Source: Streptomyces sp. WZ-12
GTDB taxonomy: Bacteria; Actinomycetota; Actinomycetes; Streptomycetales; Streptomycetaceae
Direction of reading: 5' to 3'
NCBI RefSeq assembly: GCF_028898845.1
Contig: NZ_CP118574.1
Span: forward strand, 8,729,001 to 8,793,000
Length of the DNA: 64,000 nucleotides
The notes below the pieces were generated by a model. It saw nothing but the letters and a program-made list of their open reading frames with translations, had not been told where the DNA came from and ran no database searches. This document shows, one piece after another, positions 45,617-54,668 of this stretch. Numbering within the stretch: the stretch's first letter is position 1; each line of letters begins with the position of its first letter. The position numbers were made by a program, and so were the translations under genes.

Positions 45617-47761
45617 CTACAATGCGGGCGCTGTTGCCTGGCCGCCGCGGATGTCGCCGAGGATGCCACGGGCCCAGGCCGTGGGTGACTGGCCGTCGAG
45701 GAGAGCCGCCAAGTGGGCCGAGTGGGCGGCGCGTTGAGCGGGCGAGAGTGCCAGTGCTCGATGCAGGGTGCCGACCAGGTCCTGGAGTGAGTGGGGATCG
45801 GTGAGCAGCGCCGCGGGGGCGAGTTGTTCGGCGGCGCCGGCGTGGCGGGAGAGGACGAGAACGCCCGGGCGGTCCGTGGCGGAGCGGACGGTGACGTACT
45901 CCTTGGCGGCCAGATTCATGCCGTCGGCCAGGGAAGCCACCCAGAACACGTCGGCTTCGAGGTACTGATCGACCACGGCGGGGAAGGGGAGGGCGTGCGG
46001 AAGGTAGTCGATGGGTCTCCAACTGTGGCTACTCCAGCGGCTGTTGACGGCGGCGATCGTCGCTTCGAGTTCGGCGCGGGTGGCGTCGTAGGCGCGGATG
46101 CCCGGCTCGGCGGGCGGGCAAACCAGGCGGAAGCGCAGTCGCTGCCGTAGCCGGGGTTCCCGTTCCAGGAGGGCGTCGATGGCGCGGACCTTGTGGACGG
46201 GGGCCTTGGCGTAGTCCAGACGCTCCACAGACAGGACGAGTGGGGACGCGTCGTCGGTGGGTGAGTGTGCCGCGCGGGCTTCGGCCCTCGCCCGGGCCAG
46301 TGTGGAGACTGCCGCACGGTCGATGCCCAGGGGATGGACACCGGTACGCGGAACGCGGCCCGTACCGGCCAGCAACTGGCGGAAGTTGTGGGCGAAGGCC
46401 GCGGTGTGGAAGCCCGCCCAGTCGAGACGGGCGAGCGAGCGGCACAGTTGCTCGGCGTCCGGGAGCTGCCGGAAGACGTCCGGGGTGGGGAAGGGGGTGT
46501 GGTGGAACAGACCGATGTGCAGGTCAGGGCGTTGGGACTTGAGGATGCCTGGGACGAGCCAGAGGTTGTAGTCGTGCAGCCAGACCGTGGCGCCGCGTTC
46601 GGCGTGCGCGTCGATGTGCCTGGCGAAGGCCGCGTTGACGGCCTCGTAGTCGGACCAGTGTGACGGGCAGCGCCGGATGAGCTGTGGTTGGGACATCAGC
46701 GCGGGCCAGAGCGTCTCCTTGCAGGCGCCGTGGAAGTAGCCCGACCAGCGCTCGGGCGTCATGTTCAGCAGCGCGAGCGGGAGGGACGGGGCGGTGGGGA
46801 CCGGAGGGCGAGGTGTGTGGGGTTCCCCGTCCACCAGGGCGGCGGCCCACACCGCATCCAGTCCCGGGGCGCTGCCGCCCAGGACGGACATCATCGTCGG
46901 CAGTATCCCGTTCGGACTTGCGGGGAGGCGCCAACGCCCCTGCGACCAGCGGACCGGCGGGCGGTGATAGCCGATGACGACCGGTGCGGCGCGCCGCACC
47001 CAGCCGAGCCGTTCCAGGGCGTCCAGGATCGCGGCGGCGCCGTCCAGCGCAGGGCGGTGGACCAGCGGGCTGTCGGGGACCCGCGCGGGGAGCGCGGGTT
47101 CGGCATTGCCCATGATCACGCCGTGGCTACCGAGTTGGAAGAGCGACAGGTCGTTGAGCGAGTCGCCGGCCACGAGCACGCCACCCCGCGGCCACTGCAA
47201 CTTGTCGGCCAGCCGCTGCACCGCCTGGCCCTTGCCCGCCTGCGGGGGCAGGACGTCGAAGAAGCGGTCGTCGGAATAGGTCCAGGAACAGCCGAATTGC
47301 CGCACCGCCGCGGTGATCTCGGGGGACAGGTGCTCGGGGGAGAGGAAGAAGGAGCAGCGGCCGTCCTGCGCCACGCCCTCCTGGTAGACGAGCTCGGGGA
47401 AGCGGTGCAGGGCCGCCCGGATCGGCTCCGACCCGGGCCAACCGGCGCGTAACTCCCCCTCCAACGCGTCGAGATGAGTCATCCCCGAGGCATCGATGAT
47501 GCTGGCGCCGACGTCCGCGATGATCCAACGGGGGACGGGCAGCAGCGGATCGCGGGCCAGGCGTGCCTGGATCGAGGGCAGTCCGCGACCGGTGGCGAAG
47601 ACCACGGTGATGTCCGGATGCCGGTCCAGTGCCTGGCGCAGCCGTCGCCGCGCGCCCTCGTCGCCGCCGAGCAACGTGCCGTCCAGATCGGCCACCAGGA
47701 CCCGGACGTCCTGGTCCGGGGGTCGGGCCACCACCGCGTCGTCCCACGCCTGTTCGGACAT
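45617..47761 (-). CDS. HAD phosphatase-GT20 glycosyltransferase fusion, GgpPS-like
   Basis: About 714 residues. The N-terminal 250 are a HAD type IIB phosphatase (VLVADLDGTLLGG, GRGLPSIQ, GDSLNDLSLF). The C-terminal 450 are GT20, with SPNGILPTMMSVL, ATVWLHDYNLWLVPG, GLFHHTPFPTPDVF, the donor-binding VERLDYAKAP and ADGMNLAAKEYV. The order HAD then GT20, and YHRPPV/SPNGI in place of the trehalose-synthase loop, resemble the bifunctional glucosylglycerol-phosphate synthase/phosphatase of pseudomonads. Acceptor glycerol-3-phosphate is therefore likely; trehalose- or validoxylamine-type acceptors remain possible. ATG 47761 has AAGGAG; ATG 47818 overlaps the PfkB stop. Confidence 0.85.
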   Translation of the reverse strand: MSEQAWDDAVVARPPDQDVRVLVADLDGTLLGGDEGARRRLRQALDRHPDITVVFATGRGLPSIQARLARDPLLPVPRWIIADVGASIIDASGMTHLDALEGELRAGWPGSEPIRAALHRFPELVYQEGVAQDGRCSFFLSPEHLSPEITAAVRQFGCSWTYSDDRFFDVLPPQAGKGQAVQRLADKLQWPRGGVLVAGDSLNDLSLFQLGSHGVIMGNAEPALPARVPDSPLVHRPALDGAAAILDALERLGWVRRAAPVVIGYHRPPVRWSQGRWRLPASPNGILPTMMSVLGGSAPGLDAVWAAALVDGEPHTPRPPVPTAPSLPLALLNMTPERWSGYFHGACKETLWPALMSQPQLIRRCPSHWSDYEAVNAAFARHIDAHAERGATVWLHDYNLWLVPGILKSQRPDLHIGLFHHTPFPTPDVFRQLPDAEQLCRSLARLDWAGFHTAAFAHNFRQLLAGTGRVPRTGVHPLGIDRAAVSTLARARAEARAAHSPTDDASPLVLSVERLDYAKAPVHKVRAIDALLEREPRLRQRLRFRLVCPPAEPGIRAYDATRAELEATIAAVNSRWSSHSWRPIDYLPHALPFPAVVDQYLEADVFWVASLADGMNLAAKEYVTVRSATDRPGVLVLSRHAGAAEQLAPAALLTDPHSLQDLVGTLHRALALSPAQRAAHSAHLAALLDGQSPTAWARGILGDIRGGQATAPAL

Positions 47762-47814
47762 CCCGCTCCTTCGCACCGCTGACTGGCCATCGAGCTGTCT
47801 GGTGTGCTGCCGGC

Positions 47815-48801
47815 TCATGCCGGGAGGCGCGCGAGCCAGGCACGCAGCCCGGCGGTGTCCGGCGCGGCGCTGGACCCGGGGCCGGTCACCGCGGCCGTGC
47901 CGCAGGCCACGCCCGCGGCCAGGCAGTCGTCCAGCGAGCCGCCCGCCAGGCGCCGGTGCAGGAAACCCACGTTGAAACAGTCACCGGCCCCCGTGGTGTC
48001 CACCACCGGCACAGCGGGCGCCGCCTGGGCGATCCGGCGACCGGCCTCGGCGGCGATCGCCCCCGCACCACCCCGCTTGATGACCGCCACCGGCACCAGA
48101 TCGGCCAGGATCTCCAACGCCTCCGCCGCGCTGCCCGTCCCGGTGATCCGCAGCGCCTCGGCCTCGTTGGGCGCGAACACCTCCACCTGGGACAGCGCCT
48201 TGGCCACGTCGGGCATCCCGACGTCGCCGGGGTAGTCCTGGCAGTCCATGAACACGCGGGCACCGTGTTCGGCGGCCACATCGAGCGCGGCCGAGACCTC
48301 CGGCCCGTACTGGAGGTACGGCAACACCACGACGTCGGGCCGGTAGGTGGCGATCAGCTCCGCCAACGGGCGCACGGCGACGGGGTCCTCGTACGCGATC
48401 ATCGCCCGTTCCTCGGTACCGGAGAGCGCAACCGTCACGTTCCGCAACGGTCGCGCGTGCTGCCGGAAGCCCCGCTCGTCCAGGCCCTCCGACCGGGCCG
48501 CGGCGAGGACCTCCTGGCTGAAGACGTCGGAGCCGAAGTCGGCCGCCCACACCACGTCATGGCGCAGCCGTCGCAGCCCCATCGCGAGCGTGAAGGCGCC
48601 GCCCGGCACCATGCCCAACCCACCGGCCCACACCTCGGAGCCGAACGCCACCGGCCCGGCCAACGCGCGGAACACCAGATCCACGGAATAGGCGCCGACG
48701 ACGAGCACCGAGACGCCCGGTCGTGGGGATGCCAACTCCGGTCCCGCGGGCGCCGACTCAGGCCCCCCGGATGCCGGCTCCGGCATCGCGGGCGCCGTCA
48801 C
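47815..48801 (-). CDS. PfkB-family carbohydrate kinase
   Basis: 328 residues. VVGAYSVDLVF and GGLGMVPGGAFTLAMGLRRL form the substrate half, and the C-terminal VVDTTGAGDCFNVGFLHRRL is PfkB signature 2 with the catalytic Asp. A Pro/Ala-rich stretch of about 28 residues precedes the fold, so a later start is possible. The stop overlaps ATG 47818 of the next gene as ATGA, suggesting the kinase makes the phosphorylated acceptor for the GT20 enzyme or recycles its product. Confidence 0.9.
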   Translation of the reverse strand: MTAPAMPEPASGGPESAPAGPELASPRPGVSVLVVGAYSVDLVFRALAGPVAFGSEVWAGGLGMVPGGAFTLAMGLRRLRHDVVWAADFGSDVFSQEVLAAARSEGLDERGFRQHARPLRNVTVALSGTEERAMIAYEDPVAVRPLAELIATYRPDVVVLPYLQYGPEVSAALDVAAEHGARVFMDCQDYPGDVGMPDVAKALSQVEVFAPNEAEALRITGTGSAAEALEILADLVPVAVIKRGGAGAIAAEAGRRIAQAAPAVPVVDTTGAGDCFNVGFLHRRLAGGSLDDCLAAGVACGTAAVTGPGSSAAPDTAGLRAWLARLPA

Positions 48802-49185
48802 CGGCAGCTCCCGCTTGCCTCGGCCCGAACCAGAGGGCGCAGGTCAGGACCCGGAGGCCAACAACCCACCGGCCGACGACCAGCCGCGGCGATACGACGC
48901 ACAGTCCGCCACCCCCGCCTCTCCGGCTCCTCTTGCCCAACACGCCACAGGGTGCCGAGCGGAGCGCCAATCGGCGTTGCCCACCACGGCGGTGGGCCTT
49001 TCCGCAGCGAGCCTTTCCGCGGTGTGCCGTCCCGAAACAGCCGCGGAACGCCGTGTGCAAGAGCCATGCGGGGAACTGTAAGCGGACGTTGCGCGCGGGA
49101 GATTGTCGATGCAACGGCATGTCCGAAAGTCGCTGGTGGCCGTCGCCGGAGCCCCGCCATGCGAACGGCGCCGTCGGCCGTCGGG
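48802..49185. other. Intergenic, no gene seen
   Basis: About 380 bases with long but unbiased frames on both strands. It should contain the promoter of the PfkB operon. No hairpin or repeat stands out. Confidence 0.4.
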
Positions 49186-49818
49186 TCAGATCGGTCCGTA
49201 CAGGGCAGCGCGGACGCCACTGATGAGCGCCCAATAGCGGTCACCGTATGACCAATGCCACCACTCGCTGGGATAGTTCACGAAGCCCTCGGCTCTCAGG
49301 CACTGGGCCAGGAGGTCGCGACTGCTGCGTGCGGCCTCCGACAACCCGGGGGCGTCCAGTGGGCACAAGTGCTCGTCGCCCGTACGGTGTCCGTTCACCG
49401 GCCCACCCATGTCCAGCTCGACGCCGTCCGCATCGATGAGCGTCAGGTCGACGGCGGCGCCGGCACAGTGCGGGGCCACCTCCACCGGGGAGACGAACGC
49501 ACTGGTTCGGCGCCGACGTTCGACCGGATCCGCGATGCCCGAGAGGCGCAAGCGATCCTCGTACCGCGCGAACCGACGTGCCTGTTCCGCCAGGCTGCGG
49601 TGTCCTTCGATGACAAGCAACCCGACGCCCGCGGGGAGCCGCTCGGACGCTGAGCGGAGGCGTGCGAGCACTCCGGCCCTGACCCGCCCGTACTCCCCGG
49701 CCTCGTCCCGTTCCCGGGGGTCCAGCGTGATGCCCGAGCCGCCGGCGAGCTCCACAAGAGGTTCGCCGCACTCCAGCACGGGGACGTTGCTCACCCGAGG
49801 ATCGCTCAGCAGGACCAT
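49186..49818 (-). CDS. D-alanyl-D-alanine dipeptidase (VanX/DdpX type)
   Basis: 210 residues. The zinc site HCAGAAVDLTL (His and Asp ligands) and the EWWHW motif (catalytic Glu, third His ligand) are those of the M15 VanX family, and GHRSLAEQARRF supplies the conserved Arg. It cleaves D-Ala-D-Ala in the cytoplasm. No vanH, vanA or vanRS genes are nearby, so it is more likely for cell-wall turnover than for glycopeptide resistance. ATG 49818. Confidence 0.9.
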   Translation of the reverse strand: MVLLSDPRVSNVPVLECGEPLVELAGGSGITLDPRERDEAGEYGRVRAGVLARLRSASERLPAGVGLLVIEGHRSLAEQARRFARYEDRLRLSGIADPVERRRRTSAFVSPVEVAPHCAGAAVDLTLIDADGVELDMGGPVNGHRTGDEHLCPLDAPGLSEAARSSRDLLAQCLRAEGFVNYPSEWWHWSYGDRYWALISGVRAALYGPI

Positions 49819-49879
49819 GGGCCGGGAGCTTAACGCCCCGGACTGCCGAGGTGGATCGCCGTCGATCGAGGGGGAGCGG

Positions 49880-50602
49880 TCAAGGGGAGAGCGTCGGGCC
49901 CTTGACCTCGTGGAGGTGGCCGGTCAGCGTGAACGTGCCGAGCCCGATGGCCACTTCGAGGAGCACGATGAGTCCGGTCGCCGACCAGCACAGGAGGAGC
50001 GCCCACCGCGGGAGGCGGAATCGGCTCTGCCCCGGCTCGGGGGCTACCCGACGGCGCCACAGCCATACGAGAGCGGCCGTGCGGATCGCGACTGCCACAA
50101 GGGTGTTGGCGATCTCGGCTCCGTGGCCGGAACCGGCCACCGTGCCGTGCAGAGCGGAAAGGATCCAGTTCGGCAGCACCAACCAGCCGACGGCGATCCA
50201 CTTCCGTCGCGTCGTCCACCACGGCGACAGGCACATCGCCACCACGCCGGCGACCATCGCGACGAGGGCGGGGAGGACCAACTGGCCCATGTGCGGGACC
50301 TGCCTGAGCGCACCCAGGGTCGAGCCGAGCGCGAGGAGCGCCAGGACGAGCTGCGGATTGCGCGCCCAGGGGCGGACCGTTGCCGTCTCGCGTTCGCGTA
50401 GGGCGGTTGCGGCGATCTCGTCAGGATCGCCCAACTCGGCCAGGATCGGGGCCAGTTCGCCGGGGCGTTCGGCCGAGGCGACCGCGATGTGCTCGGCGAG
50501 GCCGTCGATCAACTCCTTGCGGTGGCGGGCAGGCAGGGCCGAGCTGGCCCGCCGGACGGAAGCCAGGTATCGGCGTACTTCGGGAGGGGACACTGTCTTC
50601 AC
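49880..50602 (-). CDS. HAAS-domain (DUF1700-like) membrane protein
   Basis: 240 residues. The N-terminal 80 form the HAAS helical domain (VRRYLASVRRASSALPARHRKELIDGLAEHI, LGDPDEIAA), then about five membrane helices. GTG 50602 with a GGAAGGA site overlaps the previous small ORF's stop as GTGA. HAAS proteins are normally controlled by a PadR repressor whose gene lies immediately upstream. Confidence 0.82.
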   Translation of the reverse strand: MKTVSPPEVRRYLASVRRASSALPARHRKELIDGLAEHIAVASAERPGELAPILAELGDPDEIAATALRERETATVRPWARNPQLVLALLALGSTLGALRQVPHMGQLVLPALVAMVAGVVAMCLSPWWTTRRKWIAVGWLVLPNWILSALHGTVAGSGHGAEIANTLVAVAIRTAALVWLWRRRVAPEPGQSRFRLPRWALLLCWSATGLIVLLEVAIGLGTFTLTGHLHEVKGPTLSP

Positions 50603-50739
50603 TCTTCCTTCCGGGCGGAGGGCCGATCGGGCGTGATGACCCGGTCGACCGCATCGGCGAACTCCGTCCACAGCGAGGCGAACTCCTCCAGTGCGGTACG
50701 GACCTTGCGGGTCAGCCCGTCCCGCAGGAGGCTCGGCAC
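50599..50739 (-). CDS. 46-residue ORF, possible PadR C-terminal remnant
   Basis: GTG 50739 encodes 46 residues (MPSLLRDGLTRKVRTALEEF, then ASLWTEFADAVDRVI...), a helical sequence like the C-terminal dimerisation helices of PadR regulators. The frame is open upstream to about 50760 but loses any HTH and meets the terminator at 50767-50804. The four-base overlap with the HAAS gene suggests it is the surviving tail of the usual PadR partner. Confidence 0.45.
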   Translation of the reverse strand: MPSLLRDGLTRKVRTALEEFASLWTEFADAVDRVITPDRPSARKEE

Positions 50740-50766
50740 GCAGCAAAGGTACTCCGGCGTGGCGGC

Positions 50767-50804
50767 GCGGGGCGCGGTGCCCCCGGAATGGCACCGCGCC
50801 CCGC
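50767..50804 (-). terminator. Perfect 15-bp hairpin terminator
   Basis: Arms 50767-50781 and 50790-50804 pair perfectly with an 8-base loop, 11 bases after the TauD-like fragment's stop. Confidence 0.85.
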
Positions 50805-50814
50805 CTGCTCCCCA

Positions 50815-51232
50815 TCAGCCCCTCAGCGGGCCGCCGTTGAGTGCCACGCGCCGTCCGTAGCGGGTGAGCGAGTGGTAGTCGTAGGTCGCGTGGTGCTGGA
50901 CGCAGCGGTTGTCCCAGAACACCAGGGTGTTGGGGGCCCAGCGGACCCGGCAGTGCAACAGCGAGCGCTCCGCCGTCATGCGGAAGAGCATGTCGAGCAG
51001 GGTCCGGCTCTCCGTCTCCGAGAGCCGCGGAATGCGGTCGGTGTAGGCCGGGTTGACGTAGAGCAGCTTGCGGTCGGTCTCCGGGTGGCGCACCACCAGC
51101 GGGTGTTCGTTCTTGGGCACCTCGTAGCCCTCGGCACGGTGTGGCCCCGGAAGGCCAGCAGGCCGTCGTGGATCGCGGTCAGCCCGTCGAGGAGTTTTGC
51201 CGCCGGGCGAGCCGGGACAGCGCCGCGGTCAC
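50815..51232 (-). pseudogene. TauD/TfdA-type dioxygenase fragment, frameshifted
   Basis: The C-terminal half of an Fe(II)/2-oxoglutarate dioxygenase. The first part (AKLLDGLTAIHDGLLAFRGH) is one frame away from the rest (AEGYEVPKNEHPLVVRHPET to the end). The shift lies near 51135. The distal metal His and the 2-oxoglutarate Arg region WDNRCVQHHATYDYHSLTRYGRR remain, but the N-terminal HxD half is missing. It directly follows an NRPS condensation-domain fragment, so a large deletion joined the two. The boundary at 51232 is approximate. Confidence 0.82.
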
Positions 51233-51700
51233 CTCCGCCCCCAACCGCACCAGCCGGCCCCGCGCCAACGGGCCGACGCCCAGCTCGAACGGCGCCCCGG
51301 CCTCCGCCCGTTGCACCTCCACCAGCCGCGCCTCGGGATCCGCCTCGCCCGACAGGTCGACCGTCACCAGCGGATACCCGGCATCCGCCGGACCCGCGAC
51401 CTGGTACACCTCGCCGTCGACGGTGACCATCCGGGCCCGCAACACGTCGTGCCGCGCCGCCACCGCGTCCAGCGCCCGCGCCAACACCGCGGTGTCCAAC
51501 GGGCCGCGCAGCCGGTGCACCACCATCTCGTTGTACGCCGCGCCGGCCCCCTCCAACTGGCCCAACACTCAAAGGTGTTGCTGGGCGAAGGACAGCGGCT
51601 GCGGCGGACCCTCACCCGGCGCCGCGGCGCCGGGCCGGACCGCTCGCTCGGACGGGACGCTGTTCGGGTGCGGGAAGGTCTGTGTCACCGGGAGGACCAT
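51233..51700 (-). pseudogene. NRPS condensation-domain fragment with internal stop
   Basis: ATG 51700 has GGAGG 6 bases upstream and begins a peptide synthetase N-terminus. The condensation-domain opening reads PLSFAQQHL, then a TGA at 51569-51571 replaces the usual Trp codon (TGG) of the PLS-Q-LW motif, and the same frame continues VLGQLEGAGAAYNEMVVHRL through VAARHDVLRARM to LVRLGAE. About 110 residues of the domain survive; the HHxxxDG active site and all later modules are gone. Nonsense mutation plus truncation make it dead. Confidence 0.85.
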
Positions 51701-52234
51701 CGCTTTCCTCCGTGGGGGAGGACATTCGAAGCGCCCGCACGCCGCCCAACGGGTCGTGTCGAGCCGGTCGTTGGAGCGCGGACGTTGCCGGCGCGGCGGG
51801 GCTGAGCCCGTGCCCGGCCGGCATGGCGCGTCGAGTGCCGACTGGCCACAACCGCCACCCACCAGGTGCTCGCTTTTGCGCCACGGTGGCGGTATCCAGG
51901 GATCGCAGCCGCGGCCAACTGTCCTAGCGGGGCCGAAAATGCTCGATATTTTGTTCCTTATTCCCAAGAGTCATGTTGATCAACTGGTTGCAGGTGTCAA
52001 TGGTCGGTGCAGTAGAAGTGCCCTGGTGCAAGTGAGGATGGTGGTGTGGCGCTCGACTGGTGCTCACCTGCGGATCGTCGGGGGCCCATCCGGTGGCCTC
52101 CCCGCCTCAACTCCGCCAGCGGAAGCGCAAGTTGAGCATGAGGGTTCGTGAGCTGAGGCCCCGGCAACGCCGGCGCGGCGCCGCCGACTGAAATGCGGAG
52201 GTGGGCTGGCCGGAGCGCTCGATACGGTCGCCCG
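51701..52234. other. Intergenic, AT-richer, no gene seen
   Basis: About 530 bases. Bases 51930-52010 are clearly AT-richer than the surroundings and contain a perfect 10-bp palindrome GTTGATCAAC (51975-51984). This is probably the old promoter of the NRPS cluster. No coding frame is convincing. Confidence 0.45.
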
Positions 52235-52765
52235 ATGAGCGACGACCGTGAGCCCTACCTGGTGTTGACCGAACGTCTGGAACTACGGGTTGTCGGGCCC
52301 GAGGACCTGGACGCCCTCCACGCCCTCAATTCCGACCCCGCTGTCTGGCGCCACGACCCCGCGGGCCGCCACACCCGTCCCGGCATCACCAAAGCCTGGA
52401 TCGAACGGTGCGCCGACCACTGGGAGTCGGACGGCCTGAGCTACTGGATGGCCCGGCACCGGGACACCGGCGAACTGATCGGCGTCGGCGGCGCCCAACG
52501 TCACGAACCGGGCTTCTGGAACCTCTACTACCGCCTGGCTCACGCCCATTGGGGCAAGGGCTACGCCACCGAGATCTCCCGCGCCGCCATCCACCTCGCT
52601 GGTCAGCGCGACCCCGAGCTGCCCGTGATCGCCTGGATCCTCGCACACAACACCGGCTCCCGCGCGGTCGCCGAGCGCCTCGGACTCCATGACTACGGCC
52701 TGCGGCCGGAGCCGGGGAAGAGCGAACCGATGCATGCCTACGCGGACCGCGCACTGCCGTTCTGA
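52235..52765 (+). CDS. GNAT family N-acetyltransferase
   Basis: 176 residues. The N-terminal TERLELRVVGPEDLDAL and the acetyl-CoA loop YYRLAHAHWGKGYATE, followed by NTGSRAVAERLGL, are typical of RimJ/RimL-like GNAT enzymes. ATG 52235 has a weak upstream site. It acetylates an amine or protein N-terminus; substrate unknown. Confidence 0.9.
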   Translation: MSDDREPYLVLTERLELRVVGPEDLDALHALNSDPAVWRHDPAGRHTRPGITKAWIERCADHWESDGLSYWMARHRDTGELIGVGGAQRHEPGFWNLYYRLAHAHWGKGYATEISRAAIHLAGQRDPELPVIAWILAHNTGSRAVAERLGLHDYGLRPEPGKSEPMHAYADRALPF

Positions 52766-52810
52766 CGCCCAGTTCTCCGACACCGGTTCGGCCGCTGAGA
52801 ATCCGCTGGA

Positions 52811-52840
52811 CGACCCGCGACGACCCGCGACGACCCGCAC
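52811..52840. repeat. Three 10-base tandem repeats
   Basis: CGACCCGCGA repeated three times (last copy ends CAC) between the GNAT and MFS genes. The rest of 52766-53147 shows no gene. Confidence 0.8.
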
Positions 52841-53147
52841 GGAGCCCGCCTCAAACCCGCCCGCTCACTGATCCGTCGACGACGCCCGCGAACCGTGTCC
52901 CGAGAGGAGTTCCCACAGTTCCCGAACGGCTCCCCCTCCCCGCGCACCCGCACGGCCGCCCCCTCACCACCGCACAGGCGCCGTGCACAACCGCGCGCAC
53001 TGCGCTGCCGGCCTTCAGGTTGACGGGCCGTTCGCCGATGTGGAGTTGGAGCATGGGGACGCACGCACGGAACACGGACGGATGAGGGAGTTGCAGGGCG
53101 TCTTGCGGGAACCGGTGGGAACCGAGAGGCAGGAGGGCAGCAGGAAG

Positions 53148-54425
53148 ATGCCGACGGCAGGAGGCCGCAGCCTTTGGGCGGCCACGGCGGGGAGTGTGGT
53201 CGACACGTTCGACTGGACGCTCTACGCGCTGCTGGTCCCGTACTTCTCCGGCCAGTTGGTCGCGCCCGGTGCGGCGGGGACGCTGGTTTCCTACGGCGGA
53301 TTCGCCGTGGGCTTCCTGGCGAGGCCACTGGGCAGCGTACTGCTGGGGTGGTTCGGCGACCGACGGGGCCGTCGGGCGGTCATGTTGCTGTCCATGGTGG
53401 TCGTGGCGGCCGGCTGCTTCGCCCTCGCGGCCCTGCCCACCGCCGGCCGCTTCGGCACGGGCTCGGTGGCACTCCTGGTGCTGGTGCGCGTCCTCCAGGG
53501 CCTGGCCGTGGGCGCCGACAATTCCACCGTGGCCGCGTACGTGACCGAGACGGCCCCGTCGGGGCGCCGGATGCTCTACAGCGGCATCGCCTACGGCGGC
53601 GTGATCCTCGGCACGGTGCTGTGTTACCTGGCGCTGGCCGGTCTACTCGCCCACTTCGGGCCGCAGGGGCTGCGCGGGGGCGGCTGGCGGGTCGGGTTCG
53701 CCGTGGGCGGGCTGCTCGGGTCCGCCGCCGCACTCATGCGCTGCTGGGCCGCGGAATCCCCGGAATTCTTGGCCTTCGCCCGCTCCGGCCACCAGCACGA
53801 GGGCAGAGCGGACGCCCGTTCCTGGCGCCTCGTCAGGCGCAACGCCACGGCCGTCTTCCTCATGACGGCCGGCCTCACCTCCGGCTACTACCTGACCGTC
53901 ACCTACCTGCCGGAGTACGTACGGCACACCGGAGGTTCGACCGACGCGCAGAGCACCACGGCGATGGTCGCGCCGCTGCTGATCCTCCTCGCCATGATGG
54001 CCGCCACCGGAGCGCTGGCGGACCGCATCGGCGCCCGGCCGGTCTTCCGCTTCGGTCTGCTGCTCACCGCGCTGACCACGGTCCCCGCCTACGCGGCGGT
54101 GGGCGCAGGGCGCCTTCCGCCGTGGCTCGCGGCGACCCTCGTCCTGGCCTGCCTGGCCGGCCCCCTCGCCACCGCCAACGTCTTCTTCGCCCGTCTCTTC
54201 CCCGTTCCCATCCGCGTGATGGCCCTGGGCCTGCCCCTGACGCTCTCCGTCGCCCTCTTCGGCGGTACCTTTCCCCTCTTCGCCGAAGCCCTCGCCGACG
54301 CCGGACACGTCCGCCTGGCCCCCTGGGTCGCGACCGCCGCCGCCATCCTCTCCCTCGCAGCCACCCGCCTGGTACGCGAACCGGGCCAGGCCCACACCGA
54401 CCGGGATCGGATTCCGGCAAACTGA
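53148..54425 (+). CDS. MFS transporter, MHS (metabolite:H+ symporter) type
   Basis: 425 residues with twelve membrane helices. The loop 2-3 signature GWFGDRRGRRAVMLLSM is that of the metabolite:H+ symporters (KgtP, ShiA, ProP), and TETAPSGRRMLYSGIAYGG fits loop 4-5. ATG 53148 follows AGGAGGGCAGCAGGAAG; an upstream ATG at 53082 would add a polar leader. It probably imports a carboxylate or similar small metabolite with protons; substrate unknown. Confidence 0.88.
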   Translation: MPTAGGRSLWAATAGSVVDTFDWTLYALLVPYFSGQLVAPGAAGTLVSYGGFAVGFLARPLGSVLLGWFGDRRGRRAVMLLSMVVVAAGCFALAALPTAGRFGTGSVALLVLVRVLQGLAVGADNSTVAAYVTETAPSGRRMLYSGIAYGGVILGTVLCYLALAGLLAHFGPQGLRGGGWRVGFAVGGLLGSAAALMRCWAAESPEFLAFARSGHQHEGRADARSWRLVRRNATAVFLMTAGLTSGYYLTVTYLPEYVRHTGGSTDAQSTTAMVAPLLILLAMMAATGALADRIGARPVFRFGLLLTALTTVPAYAAVGAGRLPPWLAATLVLACLAGPLATANVFFARLFPVPIRVMALGLPLTLSVALFGGTFPLFAEALADAGHVRLAPWVATAAAILSLAATRLVREPGQAHTDRDRIPAN

Positions 54426-54668
54426 CGCCTTGCCCCCTCACCCTGGCAACGGCCGCTCCTCGGATGCAGCGCCCCAGCAGCGCGGGCGAGCAACGGCCGG
54501 ACGGGGCGCGCTCCGCAGCCGGGTGCGGGGGCGGCCGGGTTGTGCGGACGATGCGCCGCGACCCCGGCCAACCGCGCCGTGCGCAGCTCGTCATCCGACC
54601 CACCCGGCACCGAACCCGACCGAAGCCCACCCGAAGATCACCTTCACGCCCACCGGTGGATCGAGGCT
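54426..54668. other. Intergenic between convergent genes
   Basis: About 240 bases, no gene and no obvious hairpin. Confidence 0.4.
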
